Source: Platanthera guangdongensis
Taxonomy: Eukaryota; Streptophyta; Magnoliopsida; Asparagales; Orchidaceae
NCBI GenBank assembly: GCA_039583875.1
Contig: CM077155.1
Location: 8,296,043-8,360,042, forward strand
DNA length: 64,000 nucleotides
Direction of reading: 5' to 3'
A program made the position numbers and the translations under genes. Numbering within the stretch: the stretch's first letter is position 1; each line of letters opens with the position of its first letter. Shown one piece after another: positions 9,665 to 20,838 of this stretch. The notes under the pieces are model-generated. The model did not search any database. It had not been told where the DNA came from and saw nothing but the letters and a program-made list of their open reading frames with translations.

Positions 9665-11262
9665 TGATGGAGCCGACTTCCCACGACATGTGGCCAAGGA
9701 GCGTCCTCCCTCTGACGATGATGGTGACCCGGTAGATTTGATGACAGCGACAGCATGCTTACGGATGACCATTGGAAGCGTCGCCACAATAGCCGTCCGG
9801 AGCGCAAGCCCAACTATTGGCGTCGCCACAATAGCCGTCCGGAGCGCAAGCCCAATTATTATTTATTAATAAATAATAATTGAGTAATGATATATTTTAT
9901 TAGTTGTTTTATTTCAAAATTATCATTTTTTATTTCATGTTTAATTTCATGTATTATTTGTAACATGGTTATGTTATAAAATCATGGTGTATGGTTGTGT
10001 TTTATTTCATTTTCATGTTGGGCAGCATGTAACCCTTTTTCATTGATTGCAAAGCCTATATAAAGGCATGTACTCCTTTGTTTTTTCGCTAGTTAATGAA
10101 TGAAAAGAAAACCAATTTCAAGATTGAAATCTTCCTCCTTCTGCAAGGCAAATTTCGGCCCCCCTCTATTCCTCTTCCTCTTTGGCCGCCGGCCACCCTC
10201 CTCCTCCCCTCTCTCTCGGCCTCCCTTCTCCTCCCCTTCTCCCTTCATCCCTTCCCTACATTCTTGCTACCCGAGTCCTACCATCTCCTTCCTCCTTCAC
10301 ACAACCGGCCGCCTCTCTCCCCCAACCAACCTGAGCCACCTCCTAACAATCTTAGCCAAGCCACCTCCATCACCAACCTCCAAAGCCGCCACCTAACACC
10401 ACCCTTCACAAATTCGGCCACCCCACCTCTCACCCGAGGCCTCCTCATCCTCCTCACCAAATCCGACCCCCCACCCTATTCCCCTTCCTAAAAACCATAA
10501 AGATCCTCTATCATATTCATCCATTATTTACCATATTCAAAATATATCCCCGTCCTTAAATTCTCTACCTACCATATTTGAAATTATATCATTCCTTAAT
10601 TATTTCCAATATCCTGTCACCTTTCTCTCTCCTGCCTTATTGGGAAATATTATTTGCATATTTAGAAGATTTCGCCGGGACTTTCCAAATATAGTGTGAT
10701 ACGAAGAAGGCGACGAATTTCTCTCCCTCCGGCGTATCTCTGGCGGAGCCGTTGAAGAACGATTCTAGTAGAGTGAACCAGATTCATCAAATTCGGTTGG
10801 GTAACGAACATTTCCACCGTTATGTGTTTCTCTTCTTTAGATAGATCTTGTGGCATTGGCAAATTGCGTGGCTTGTGTAACGCTTCAATTTTTGTGGCTA
10901 ATTTCTTTTAGTTATTGTCGTGTTTATTTCTTTCGTTCAAGTTCGTGAGGCGTGACGGCCCTCGTTTGTATTTTGTTGGGAGAGAACCACCCTTGCCCGA
11001 ATCTTTTGTTTTCGGTGGTTTCTCTTTTGGTACAACGCGCTCGATCGAACCGTGTGGATTCTTTTCGCTTGAGAGGACCTCGGCATATCGCCTTGGTATT
11101 ATCTTAAGGGGCCTTGCGAACCCCCCTGTAATCGTTAATTAGTAACAATATTAATTGTATCGTTGCTGCGTTAAAAGCTTGAGTTTGACGTGAGAGTTAT
11201 CGGAGAACGTCGTGTTAGTTCCGTCGGCCTCCCATAACGCTCGAAGGAGTGAGCCTACATCA
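9665..11262 (+). repeat. 5' LTR of the TR-GAG-like element (1598 bp)
   Basis: Starts TGATGGAGCC, ends GCCTACATCA. A TATA box CTATATAAAGG lies at 10056-10066. A 41-bp tandem duplication (9779-9858) is shared with the other LTR. Compared with the 3' LTR it lacks 28 bp after GTAGATTTGA, a deletion between TTTGA direct repeats. The proline-rich frames over 10096-10491 come from a CT-rich leader and are probably not genes. Confidence 0.9.
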
Positions 11263-11265
11263 ATT

Positions 11266-11277
11266 TGGTATCAGAGG
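11266..11277 (+). other. primer binding site
   Basis: TGGTATCAGAGG lies three bases after the LTR; it is one base off the standard initiator tRNA-Met site. Confidence 0.85.
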
Positions 11278-11504
11278 GAGGTTCACGTCAATTTCTTAAT
11301 TGACACCCTCCCCCTTTTATTTAGCACGTTAACACGCACTTTGTATGCACGTTCAGAGTCAAAATAATCAAAAAAAAAATATTTCTGGTCTGCCAATAGC
11401 GGCTTAAATTCCTTATTTTTCCGCAAAAAAATCAAAAAAAAATTAATTAATAATCTTCATAGTTTATTCTGCAAGAAAATCTATTTTATATTAATATTAC
11501 CCTA

Positions 11505-13223
11505 GTGGTTAAGCGGGAACAATTCCGACAAACCTATTTTAATTGGGTCAAGAGCGTTTCTCATTGTATGTGCACAAATTCCGGATCGAGTTGTCTCTCC
11601 GGTTATCACAATATGGCCTACGACGTCAATGTTTCCCGAGGAAAATCATTAGGTTCCATTAGGGACGTTAGAAAGCCATTCCAATGCCCGGTAGTGGATG
11701 AGATTAAGGCGTTGATTGGCAAATTAAAGGCTAGCCAAGTAGTACCATTTCTCTCAAGCCAACACCCTAGTTATCCTACGGACGGCGCTAGTTCTATACC
11801 GATCTTTAGGAATGAAGATAAATCAAACGCCCAGGCCAAACGGCAAATAACTGATGATTTGGCTACCCTTAAACAAGGGAATAAGTCGGTCTCAGATTAT
11901 ATGCATCTTTTTAAGTATATGATGGTTAGAAGTGGTGTCAGGGAGTTGCCAGAGGTCACCCTCTCTAGGTTTCGTAGGGGATTAAACCCCTACATCCAGG
12001 GTAAATTACTACGTTATTGGCAGACCGATCTAGACTCCACTTTTACCACGGCATTAGAAATTGAGAAGCACTAGATTCCTAGGAGTAAAGTTCCCTCATA
12101 TCAGACGATTACTATAGGTGAGTCTAGTGGCGAATCTGGTCTTGGCTCTATTGTGCGTCCTACCCTGATTATGCCCGTAGACCATTTTGAGTCTCCCCCT
12201 GAGTTGCCTGATTTAGTTGTAGACTCCCTTGATGAGTCTAAGGTCGTGACTAGGACTGTGCCCGTTACTGAGGGCGAGGCTGATTACTTTGGCGATTTGA
12301 GTGACGATGAGGAGATTGGTTATCCTAGTGACCTGGACGAGGATTTCTCCTCTGAGGAATCATCTCCTCGTCCTTTCGGCGATGTTTCTGAGGCGTCTCC
12401 CATGATAGTTATGGAGTCTTCTGATGACCCTGAGTCAGAAGACATTCTGGCTGAGTCACCCGATGTTGAGAGCTTACCTGTTACTGATTTAGGTGATGAC
12501 CTGCTAGAACGCGAACTAGTCCCTTCTAGCTCGGAACATATTGAGGTGCCCATTTATTTAGCTTCCCCGTTAGATCAATCCAGTCGGATAGGTGCGAGTG
12601 AGGATCACAATATTATAATGGTTGACCCAGAATTAATAGATGTTTCAACGGTATTGGAAGAGTCACCTTGTGATGGTTGTTCAATTTGGGATAATCTTAG
12701 TGTGATACATCCGGGAGTTAGTTCGTTTACGTTATCAACGCCGCTTAAAAGTCAAGTTAATTTTGATACTCCTCGGGATTCGATTTTCCCATCCCTCTAT
12801 TCTGCTTTAGGCTATGTACCCACCTCATGGGAAGAGCTGGTCAACGAAGGTTGTGAGGCTTTGGTAGATTTACCCTGCGCGGAAGACTTTTCTTTGGAGG
12901 ATGGTTGCACTGAGGGTCCGATAGACATTTCATTGATAGCTCCTTCGCCTGGGGCCCGTGTTGGTTTAGAAATTTTGTCAGGTACGATTTTGTCAACCTA
13001 TGATCTGACCACTGATTCTGAATTAAATGATATATCTAATGAATTGGAAGACATGTCGGCTGGATTTTCAGTGAGGACGAATCCACTGTTTAATTTTTCC
13101 TATGATTTTAACGGCCTGCAACCGGAGGCTTGTTCTTGGACGAGTAATCCGTGTTTTGACGTTGAGTGTGACTTAACTTCTCCTACGGAATCACCCATGT
13201 CGACTCTCCCTCCGGTTCATTAA
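11505..13223 (+). pseudogene. Gag with long acidic C-terminal extension, one in-frame stop
   Basis: One frame runs from a GTG at 11505 (first ATG at 11568) to a TAA at 13221-13223, broken only by a TAG at 12072-12074. The N-terminal part is a retrotransposon gag domain: LKQGNKSVSDYMHLFKYMMV, then ELPEVTLSRFRRGLNPYIQG. After the TAG come about 380 residues very rich in Asp, Glu and Ser (for example DLSDDEEIGYPSDLDED) with hydrophobic patches. No zinc knuckle, protease or RT is seen. The tail is unknown; it could be a structural or nucleocapsid substitute. Either the TAG is a lesion in a single gag gene, or gag and the tail are two products. The sequence after TAG (ATTCCT) does not resemble known readthrough contexts. 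Confidence 0.7.
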
Positions 13224-14091
13224 CTCGAGTAGATGATTTGTTAGGACACGAGCTAGTCATTTCTAGCCCTTTATATTTGGAGAAGTTTATTATTACCGCC
13301 TCCCCATTAGGCTTACTTCGATGGATGTGGGTAAACGTAGTTGGTGACGAACGTTTTCTGCTGGCTATTCATTACGACATTTTTAAATCAAAATTTAATT
13401 CCAAATTTTAAACGAAAATGTTAGGCTCCACCGAAATAATTTTGAATTTAAAGCACCCGTGCCACCTGACATAGTTCCGTTTTTTTCTACTTTTAATTCT
13501 AGTCATGTTGCACATGGGTTCACCCCACATGGTTTTAAGTTAATTAGGTGCATTCTTATCCTTTTAATCCATCAAAAGGCGTCCTTTAATTTACTTGCGA
13601 GTTTGTGTCAGAAAATCTCCCACCGTTATGTGATTGATTTGGCTTTGGCTTGTCTCACCCCTGAACGGATGCTCCCGGGCACCTTAGAAATAATAACGAA
13701 TCGGCTAGTCTATTCTTTACGAATTTTACGAAAGTTTGGTGACATGACATTTCTTTTAAAAGTTTCCACTAATTGGGGCATAGCTCCTATTTTCATCGTT
13801 ACATACTTTAGGTTTTATGCTTTTATGCCACTTGAAATGTCTACCTCTCCGTATATATTTTTCACTATGTTTTCTATTGGGTTGGGTGGTGACAGTTTCC
13901 TATGATCGTTCTCCTTCTCGGTCTCCATCAGAGGTATGTTGGTGGATATTGTTGAAATTCTTTTTCCTTCTTTGGATAATGCGTATTTGAGGTCCCTCCA
14001 AGACCACCTTTTGCCATGCAGGTTCTTCTTCTCCGCCGATGACCTTCTAGGCGAGTACACACAGGTATACTCATCAGTGATGAGTATTTTT
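13224..14091. other. internal region after the acidic ORF, no recognised gene
   Basis: AT-rich sequence with a 149-codon open frame (13459-13905), which is hydrophobic and lacks any motif I know. It could be a remnant of a pol or env region or chance. Sequence just before the polypurine tract reads EYTQVYSSVMSI in one frame. Confidence 0.4.
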
Positions 14092-14105
14092 AAGAGGGGG
14101 AGGAT
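14092..14105 (+). other. polypurine tract
   Basis: AAGAGGGGGAGGAT directly precedes the 3' LTR, the usual site for plus-strand priming. Confidence 0.8.
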
Positions 14106-15746
14106 TGATGGAGCCGACTTCCCACGACATGTGGCCAAGGAGCGTCCTCCCTTTGACGATGATGGTGACCCGGTAGATTTGAATGGAGACGTCGGCCCGC
14201 AACACTTTGATGACAGCGACAGCATGCTTACGGACGACCCGTGGAAGCGTCGCCACAATAGCCGTCCGGAGCGCAAGCCCAATTATTGGCGTTGCCACAA
14301 TAGCCGTCCGGAGCGCAAGCCCAATTATTTTTTATTAATAATATATATTAATAAATAATAATTGAGTAATAATATATTTTATTAGTTATTTTATTTCAAA
14401 ATTATCATTTTTTATTTCATGTTTAATTTCATGTATTATTTGTAACATGGTTTGTTGTTATAAAATCATGGTGTATGGTTGTGTTTTATTTCATTTTCAT
14501 GTTGGGCAGCATGTAGCCCTTTTCCCTTGATTGTAAAGCCTATATAAATGCATGTACTCCTTTGTTTTTTCGCTAGTTAATGAATGAAAAGAAAACCAAT
14601 TTCAAGATTGAAATCCTCCTCCTTCTCCAAGGCAAATTTCGGCCCCCATCTATTCCTCTTCCTCTTTGGCCGCCGGCCACCCTCCTCCTCCCCTCTCTCT
14701 CGGCCTCCCTTCTCCTCCCCTTCTCCCTTCATCCCTTCCCTACATCCTTGCTACCCGAGCCCTACCATCTCCTTCCTCCTTCACACAACTGGCCGCCTCT
14801 CTCCCCCAACCAACCCAAGCCACCTCCTAACAATCCTAGCTGAGCCACCTCCATCACCACCTTCAAAGCCGCCACCTAACACCACCGTTCACAAATCCGG
14901 CCACCCCACCTCTCACCCGAGGCCTCCTCATCCTCCTCACCAAATCTGACCCCCCACCCTATTCCCCTTCCTAAAAACCATAAAGATCCTCTACCATATT
15001 CATCCATTATTTACCATATTCAAAATATATCCCCGTCCTTAAATTCTCTACCTACCATATTTGAAATTATATCATTCCTTAATTATTTCCAATATCCTGC
15101 CACCTTTCTCTCTCCTGCCTTATTGGGAAATATTATTTTCATATTCAGAAGATTTTGATGGGACTTTCCAAATATAGCGTGATACGAAGAAGGCGACGAA
15201 TTTCTCTCCCTCCGGCGTATCTCTGGCGGAGCCGTTGAAGAACGATTCTAGTAGAGTGAGCCGGATTCATCAAATCCGGTTGGGTAACGAACATTTCCAC
15301 CGTTATGTGTTTCTCTTCTTTAGATAGATCTTGTGGCATTGGCAAATTGCGTGTCTTGTGTAACGCTTGAATTTTCGTGGCTAATTTCTTTTAGTTATTG
15401 TCGTGTTTATTTCTTTCGTTCAAGTTCGTGAGACGTGGAGGCCCTCGTTTGTATTTTGTTGGGAGAGAACCACCCTTGCCCGAATCTTTGTTTTCGGTGG
15501 TTTCTCTTTTGGTACAACGCGCTCGATCGAACCGTGTGGGTTCTTTTCGCTTGAAGAGGACCTCGGCATATCGCCTTGGTATTATCTTAAGGAGCCTTGC
15601 GAACCCCCCTGTAATCGTAATTAGTACAATTTTAATTGTGTCGTTGCTGCGCGTTAAAAGCTTGAGTGTTGACGTGAGAGTTATCGGAGAACGTCGTGGT
15701 AGTTCCGTCAGCCACCCATAACGCTCGAAGGAGTGAGCCTACATCA
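14106..15746 (+). repeat. 3' LTR of the TR-GAG-like element (1641 bp)
   Basis: Direct copy of 9665-11262 with scattered substitutions and small indels; TATA at about 14540-14549. It carries the 28-bp segment missing from the 5' LTR. Followed by the CCTTT target duplication. Confidence 0.9.
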
Positions 15747-15751
15747 CCTTT

Positions 15752-17339
15752 GTTGGATGTTCTCTCATATGATGTTCTAAAGAGAAATACTTTTCTTTTA
15801 GATGAATATTATGTTAAACTGACTGTGTATCAAGTTATGCTTATTGTGAGTTTTCCAACCCGTGGAAGGGAATTCCAATTTGAAAGAACTCCACTTTCCA
15901 ACTGCATGCAAAAAAAAACTTGGTGTATGAGCTAGCTGACCTCATAGTTGAGGAGAGCACACCAATCTTAGAATAAAGGAGAATGAATGTTTTGATTAAA
16001 TATGTCATGGTCGTTTTGTTCTTCCCTCTTAAAGGACTCAAAGTACCAACTTGCAATATGGATTTCCCAGAGTTTTTTGGAGAATTCAATTAGCCGAAGG
16101 CCATTTATAAATTCCCTCATTCTCATTTTTCTTCTATGAAGCAGGTTGCTGCTATGGAGGGGGTGACAAATTTGGATTGCCGCGAGGGGGTGCTATGTCG
16201 TTTTAGTAGTAAGAATGAACATGTACTATTTATTTTTTTGAAATAAAATAACATTTTAATTGCTTCATTATATCTCATATCATAGGTATGATTTTTTGAA
16301 CATACATCTATAACAATGGCTATCTCTAAAATGATAACACCCCTCTTGCACTGATGGTCCCCCAAACTTACCATAAGCGAAAAGAAATGTTCAAAACTCA
16401 ATGTCAAGTTGTTAAAGTCTGATGTTGTAAGTATTATGTTATTTTTTATTGAATTAAAAGATTCATAAACATATAACATGAGATGTTTTTGGCATGTATG
16501 TTACTAGGGTTTTTGTTTATTTATCAGTTGAGAAGCAGGACTTGCGAGGAGTAGATGATGTGGAGGAATCGTCGGACTTTGAGGGTGATGGAAGAAGTAA
16601 GAAGGGAAAGAGTAGGGTCAAGGAGGAGAAAAAGGGAGGAGAAATGGTGAAGGAGGAGAAGAAGAGGGTAAGAGAGGAAAAGAGGGAGGAGAAAAGTAAG
16701 GAGAAGAAGGAGAAGAGGGAGAAAAAGGGGAGGGAGAAGGAGGTAAGGAAGAGATGAAGAAAAGGGAGGAGAAGGAGAGGAAGGAGAAGAAGAGGGAGGA
16801 GAGATCTAAAGGTTGTGTAGACGATGAGGTTGGCCAACTAAAAAATTTTATTTAAGAGAAGTTTGATGCTTTGGCAGCCCTGTTAGGGGACAGTCGACCA
16901 AGTGCAAGTCATTCCTTCCTTGTATAAACTCGCCACCGTCACCACGAAGATCATCACCAAAAGGAAAGCTGAGAGGAGAAAGAGAAGGAGGATATAATGG
17001 TCATAATTTCCTTAAAATGGTTCTAAAATTGTTCACACCAAAAGGAAAAAGTTCACATCGATAAAGGTGGTAAAGAAAAAGATAGACAAGATAGATCCCT
17101 CCCCAAGATAACTTGGGAGGGATGCTCTTTTACCCTTAGATAGAGAAATAATTGATTTCGTTTTAGGCCGATACCCTAGTGGGTACTGATGAGGAGCAAA
17201 ATATACATAGTTTTAGTTTATATTTTAGTTTAATATTAATATAATTATATTATGTACATACCTAAACAAATAGTTTCTTTTTTAATTTTCAGTTCTAACT
17301 TAACTTGTTTTTGTACCCTATAAGTATTTCTTCACATTT
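15752..17339. other. degenerate region with coding-like scraps
   Basis: Joined across the TR-GAG insertion, the plus strand has a coding-like stretch (LLDEYYVKLTVYQVML, FPTRGREFQFER, 15752-15935) and later VAAMEGVTNLDCREG (about 16147-16190). At 16494-16757 an 87-codon frame encodes an extreme Lys/Glu repeat (KEEKK, REEKRE), and a further scrap reads LDREIIDFVLGRYPSG (about 17140-17187). They could be eroded exons of a transposon ORF or of a gene. I recognise no family and the link between the scraps is a guess. Confidence 0.3.
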
Positions 17340-17712
17340 GGGGTAATTCGGCAAAATTTTCAAAGTCACGCCCCCTAGGTCACGTCTGTGACCTAGGACA
17401 TGTAACTTTAAAACCAGCAATTCCAGCAATTCGACAGATTTCGGCCAACAAGCCCAGTCACGCCCGTGTTACACGTCTGTGTTCCAGTGGTCACGCCCAT
17501 GACATCACCCGTGACCAAGCAAGCTGCTCGCTGTCACGCCCTGCCGAAGTTTTGATGCCAGCAAAATACGTAATGCCCTGGGTATATGCCCGTGTTCTAG
17601 CAGTCATGCCCGTGACCTCAGCCGTGACCAAGCAAGAAGTCCAACTGTCACGCCGTGCCGAAGTCTATCTGCCACCCTCACAGACACGCTCAGCTGACAC
17701 GCCCGTGTTGAT
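17340..17712. repeat. CACGCCCGTGAC-type repeats
   Basis: GTCACGCCCGTG and CCGTGACCAAGCAAG recur several times at uneven spacing (17367-17708), some in opposite orientation. Such motifs are familiar from LTR or noncoding parts of plant gypsy elements. I place it at or near the left (3') end of the Athila-type element, without a defined boundary. Confidence 0.4.
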
Positions 17713-19560
17713 ATGACCAAAATAGATTTTCATAATAACACAAGTGCACATGTCAAATCAAGTAATATAAAGTGAGAAAAGATCGTTCACTCGGAGAAGT
17801 GACTAATTTAGCGGTCGCAAGTACTGACTCTACCTTTCCTTTAAATTCAAGCGGAATGATTAAAAGTGAATTTGGATTAAGGACAATTAAAACTAAATAA
17901 TGCTTACTTAGAAATATTTTTATCAAGATGGAGAAGTAGTCTCGTACGTTGATTTCCTTTGCCTATTACGATGAATTTTTAGAGTTATCTTTTATGAAAC
18001 GATTAATTATTATCATACAACGATTTGAAAGTGGAAGTCATCATCTCTCAATCTTAGAAATCTGCTTACCTTAATTCCCCTAGTTATCTCTAACTTAAGT
18101 ATAATGAGAATAACATAAAGTACGCAAATAATGTTGTTAGCACAAGATGAAATATCTTACTTTCTTTATGTTATGTTAAAATTTATGCTACACTTACACC
18201 ACTACTCTCTTAAATCTTACAATGCAGTATAAAGACAGAATTTTGGACAAAGATTTACACGACTCATTTCTAGAATCTCGCCGCACAAAATAAAGGATTC
18301 AACCCTAAAATACGTAACTCCTCTCTCGAATCTCGCCACATAAGTTAGAAAAGGAATACTTGATCAAAACATTCCACAAAATAAAACATAAAAACCAACA
18401 AGGATAGGTTTTCAAACAATTATAAAATAAAAATTACATTCACAATATCACAATAAGTCAAAGGACTCTCAACATACAAAACCAAGAAATTTAGTTCATG
18501 CTTGAGTGATGGAACCACACAATAAGAAAAATCTTACTAGACATGCTTTTAGAAATATAAACGTTGCAGTAATTTGCATTCAGAATCCGCTTTAGAGCCT
18601 TCTTCCTCCATGTCGGTGCGTCCAAGACCTAGCCGTTCTTCTCCTTCTCCAAGATGATGACTCTAAGATCTCTCCCTCCAATGAATTTACAATCTCCCTT
18701 TTAGGTATGAGATTCTACTCTTAAAAAAGTGCAACCCTGTCCTAATATATGTCTACTTCCAATTTTGTTTTTGGCGTAAAATTCAAATTTTGAACTTAAA
18801 ATCCGTCCAAAAGTTGTTGTAACAACTTTTTCAGGTTGTTGCAACAACCTGTGCAGGCCAAAAGTAATTACAGCTTTACTTCTCCGGGTCGATTTTTTCG
18901 GCATTTCTAGCAAGAAAACATAAAAAAATAGACATATTAACCATAAACAAAATAGATATGAATTTACTTATATTTTTACTTATTTAATTCATTTCTTTAT
19001 CAATAAGATGAATATTAAAACAGAATAAAACACTAGATAAATTTTTTTAGGAAGTTATCACACCTCCACACTTAAACTTTTTCTAGTCCCTAACAAAGAT
19101 ATTTCATAATAATAGGAAGAGTGAAGAAATAATAATAAGATGTGAACTCAAATGATGTTCATTTCTTGAAAATAAATTAAGCAAAGAATACTCAAGAAAT
19201 TCGTTTTACTCAACCTATAAGCTTATCAATTAATAAGAGCTCAAACATTCATAAATTCATTAGTTAGATGGAAGATAAAGCTCAAACATGTATCTTAGTA
19301 CGCTGCGTGCTTTTCTTTAAAAGTAATTTACTCAGCAAAAATTTTATATTGTACCTCCACATTTATTAGAGAAGTTAAGAATAAGCTAAATCTACGATTT
19401 AACATCCACAAGAGTTAGTAGTTCAATTGAAAGTAGGATTGTCTTTGGATTGGTTAGGAATTTATGGACAGTTTTGATAATAGAATGACATTCCCTAGTT
19501 AGTAATCTTAATAATTCACCATATTATGAGGTCTATCAACATATATCATTTTTTTAAAAA
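17713..19560. other. noncoding part of the Athila-type element
   Basis: AT-rich, with no supportable ORF. Contains a perfect 14-bp palindrome GTTGTTGCAACAAC at 18835-18848 with a one-mismatch copy at 18813-18826, and the text CACACCTCCACACTTAAAC near 19063. Confidence 0.4.
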
Positions 19561-19572
19561 AACATATTTTAT

Positions 19573-19797
19573 TCATAGTATGGATCATTCCAAGTATAAG
19601 TGCACATACCTGGGACACATATCGCTATGATGTTTCAACCATTTTTTTTGCTGCTCATAGTTGGGATCATTCCAAGTACATTTTCACATACATAGGCCGC
19701 ATATCACTATGACAACTTTTTTTCTTCCACTTTTTTGATCATAGTTGGGATCATTCAAAACATGTAGACATATGCCTAGGCCACATATCACTATGAA
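19573..19797. repeat. three tandem units of about 80 bp
   Basis: Each unit has CATAGTTGGGATCATTC, then a variable stretch, then CATATCACTATGA. Starts lie near 19576, 19656 and 19740. They sit in the Athila noncoding part. Confidence 0.75.
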
Positions 19798-19825
19798 ATA
19801 CAACCATTTTTAAGAGAAATATGAC

Positions 19826-20269
19826 TAGGGGTGCAAGTTGAGTTGAGCCGGCTCGAAAGCTCGATGAGCCGGCTCGAAAGCTCGAGCATGTCGAGCTCGA
19901 GCTCGAGCTCGTCGAGCTCGAGCCTGATTTCGAGCCGAGCTCGAGCCTAATTAAACCTGTTCACGAGCTCGCGAGCCGGCTCACGAGCTTTTTTTTAATT
20001 AAATAATATATATTATTAGTATTAAATATTTTAATATATTATATTATTAACATAATATTAATATAATATTATTAAAATAATAGTTTTATATTATTAATAT
20101 AATATTAAATTCGAGCTGAGCTCGAGCTCGAACCGTGCTCGTCGAGCTCGAGCCTTTTAAAATAGGCTCGTCGAGCTCAAGCTCAAGCTCGAAAAAAGAA
20201 GCTCGAGCTCGAGTTCGAGCCGGCTCTTTTTGATGAGCTCGACTCGAGCTCGACTCGTTTGCAGGCCTA
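19826..20269. mobile_element. hAT-like MITE, 444 bp
   Basis: Perfect 8-bp duplications AATATGAC flank it (19818-19825, 20270-20277). The ends are TAGGGGTGCAAG and GCAGGCCTA, imperfect inverted repeats. Both arms are built of GAGCTCGAGC/GCTCGAGCCGGCTC repeats, so the whole element can fold back on itself around an AT-rich centre (about 19990-20110). No ORF. A related scrap lies inside the Harbinger element near 28740-28850. Confidence 0.85.
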
Positions 20270-20277
20270 AATATGAC

Positions 20278-20838
20278 ACCCATAAATGACTAACTTACTG
20301 AGGTACAACTAGTAGGAACAAATGACATGTAAGCATGGAATAATGTGTATGAAAAAGTTCAAGCTCAAATATTTTAGTGGATGATCAAAATGGAATACTA
20401 CATAAGCTCATGTTTTGGATTACATCGTTGACTTAGTTCTTGCTCACCCTCCCCATTATTTTAAAGATCAATATCAAAATATTGTATTGGAAGTAAACAA
20501 ATGTTTTGTTCATAAAATAAATGCTTGAGCGAGTTTTATCAGAAAAAATCTTACTAACTTCAAATTCATTGATTGAACTCTTTGGATTTTTCAGTCATAC
20601 CAATTAATTATCATTGAATATATTTAGAATAGTGTAATGATTAATTAAAATAAGAATTAAGATCATTCAATTCGTGGTTAAATAAATTATACTTCAATCA
20701 ATTGGTAGGGGATATAGCACCCTCACCTCCACACTTAAGATTTTTGTTAGTCTCTAACAAAGATATTTTTTTCATCATGAGGATACTCTAAATTATTTTT
20801 ACTAATAAGTAAATAATTTTAAGGGAGAAAGAAACATG
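20278..20838. other. noncoding Athila sequence between MITE and solo LTR
   Basis: AT-rich, with no ORF. Near 20711-20770 it repeats the CACCTCCACACTTAAGATTT text seen near 19063. Confidence 0.4.

Larger units (their letters stand above)
9665..15746 (+). mobile_element. complete non-autonomous LTR element with gag only (TR-GAG-like)
   Basis: Two direct LTRs (9665-11262, 14106-15746), a tRNA-Met-type primer site, a polypurine tract and perfect 5-bp target duplications CCTTT (9660-9664, 15747-15751) define an intact 6.1-kb insertion. The 2.8-kb internal region encodes a gag domain fused to a long acidic tail and no protease, RT, RNase H or integrase. That matches the published TR-GAG class, which depends on enzymes from other elements. 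Its 3' UTR-like stretch (13224-14091) has no recognisable domain. Confidence 0.9.

Noticed and set aside
10096..10491. Proline-rich ORF, with a near-copy at 14580-14843
   Set aside because: It lies in the LTR leader just after the TATA box, is CT-rich and overlaps another frame of equal quality; both LTRs carry it by identity.
13459..13905. Hydrophobic frame in the gag-only element as an envelope gene
   Set aside because: No signal peptide or known env motif, and AT-rich sequence makes chance hydrophobic frames likely.
9665..15746. The two 1.6-kb copies as a segmental duplication
   Set aside because: They are LTRs: TG/CA ends, primer site, polypurine tract and CCTTT target duplications.
16517..16837. 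Leu/Phe/Ser-rich minus-strand ORF
   Set aside because: Antisense of a Lys/Glu purine-rich stretch.
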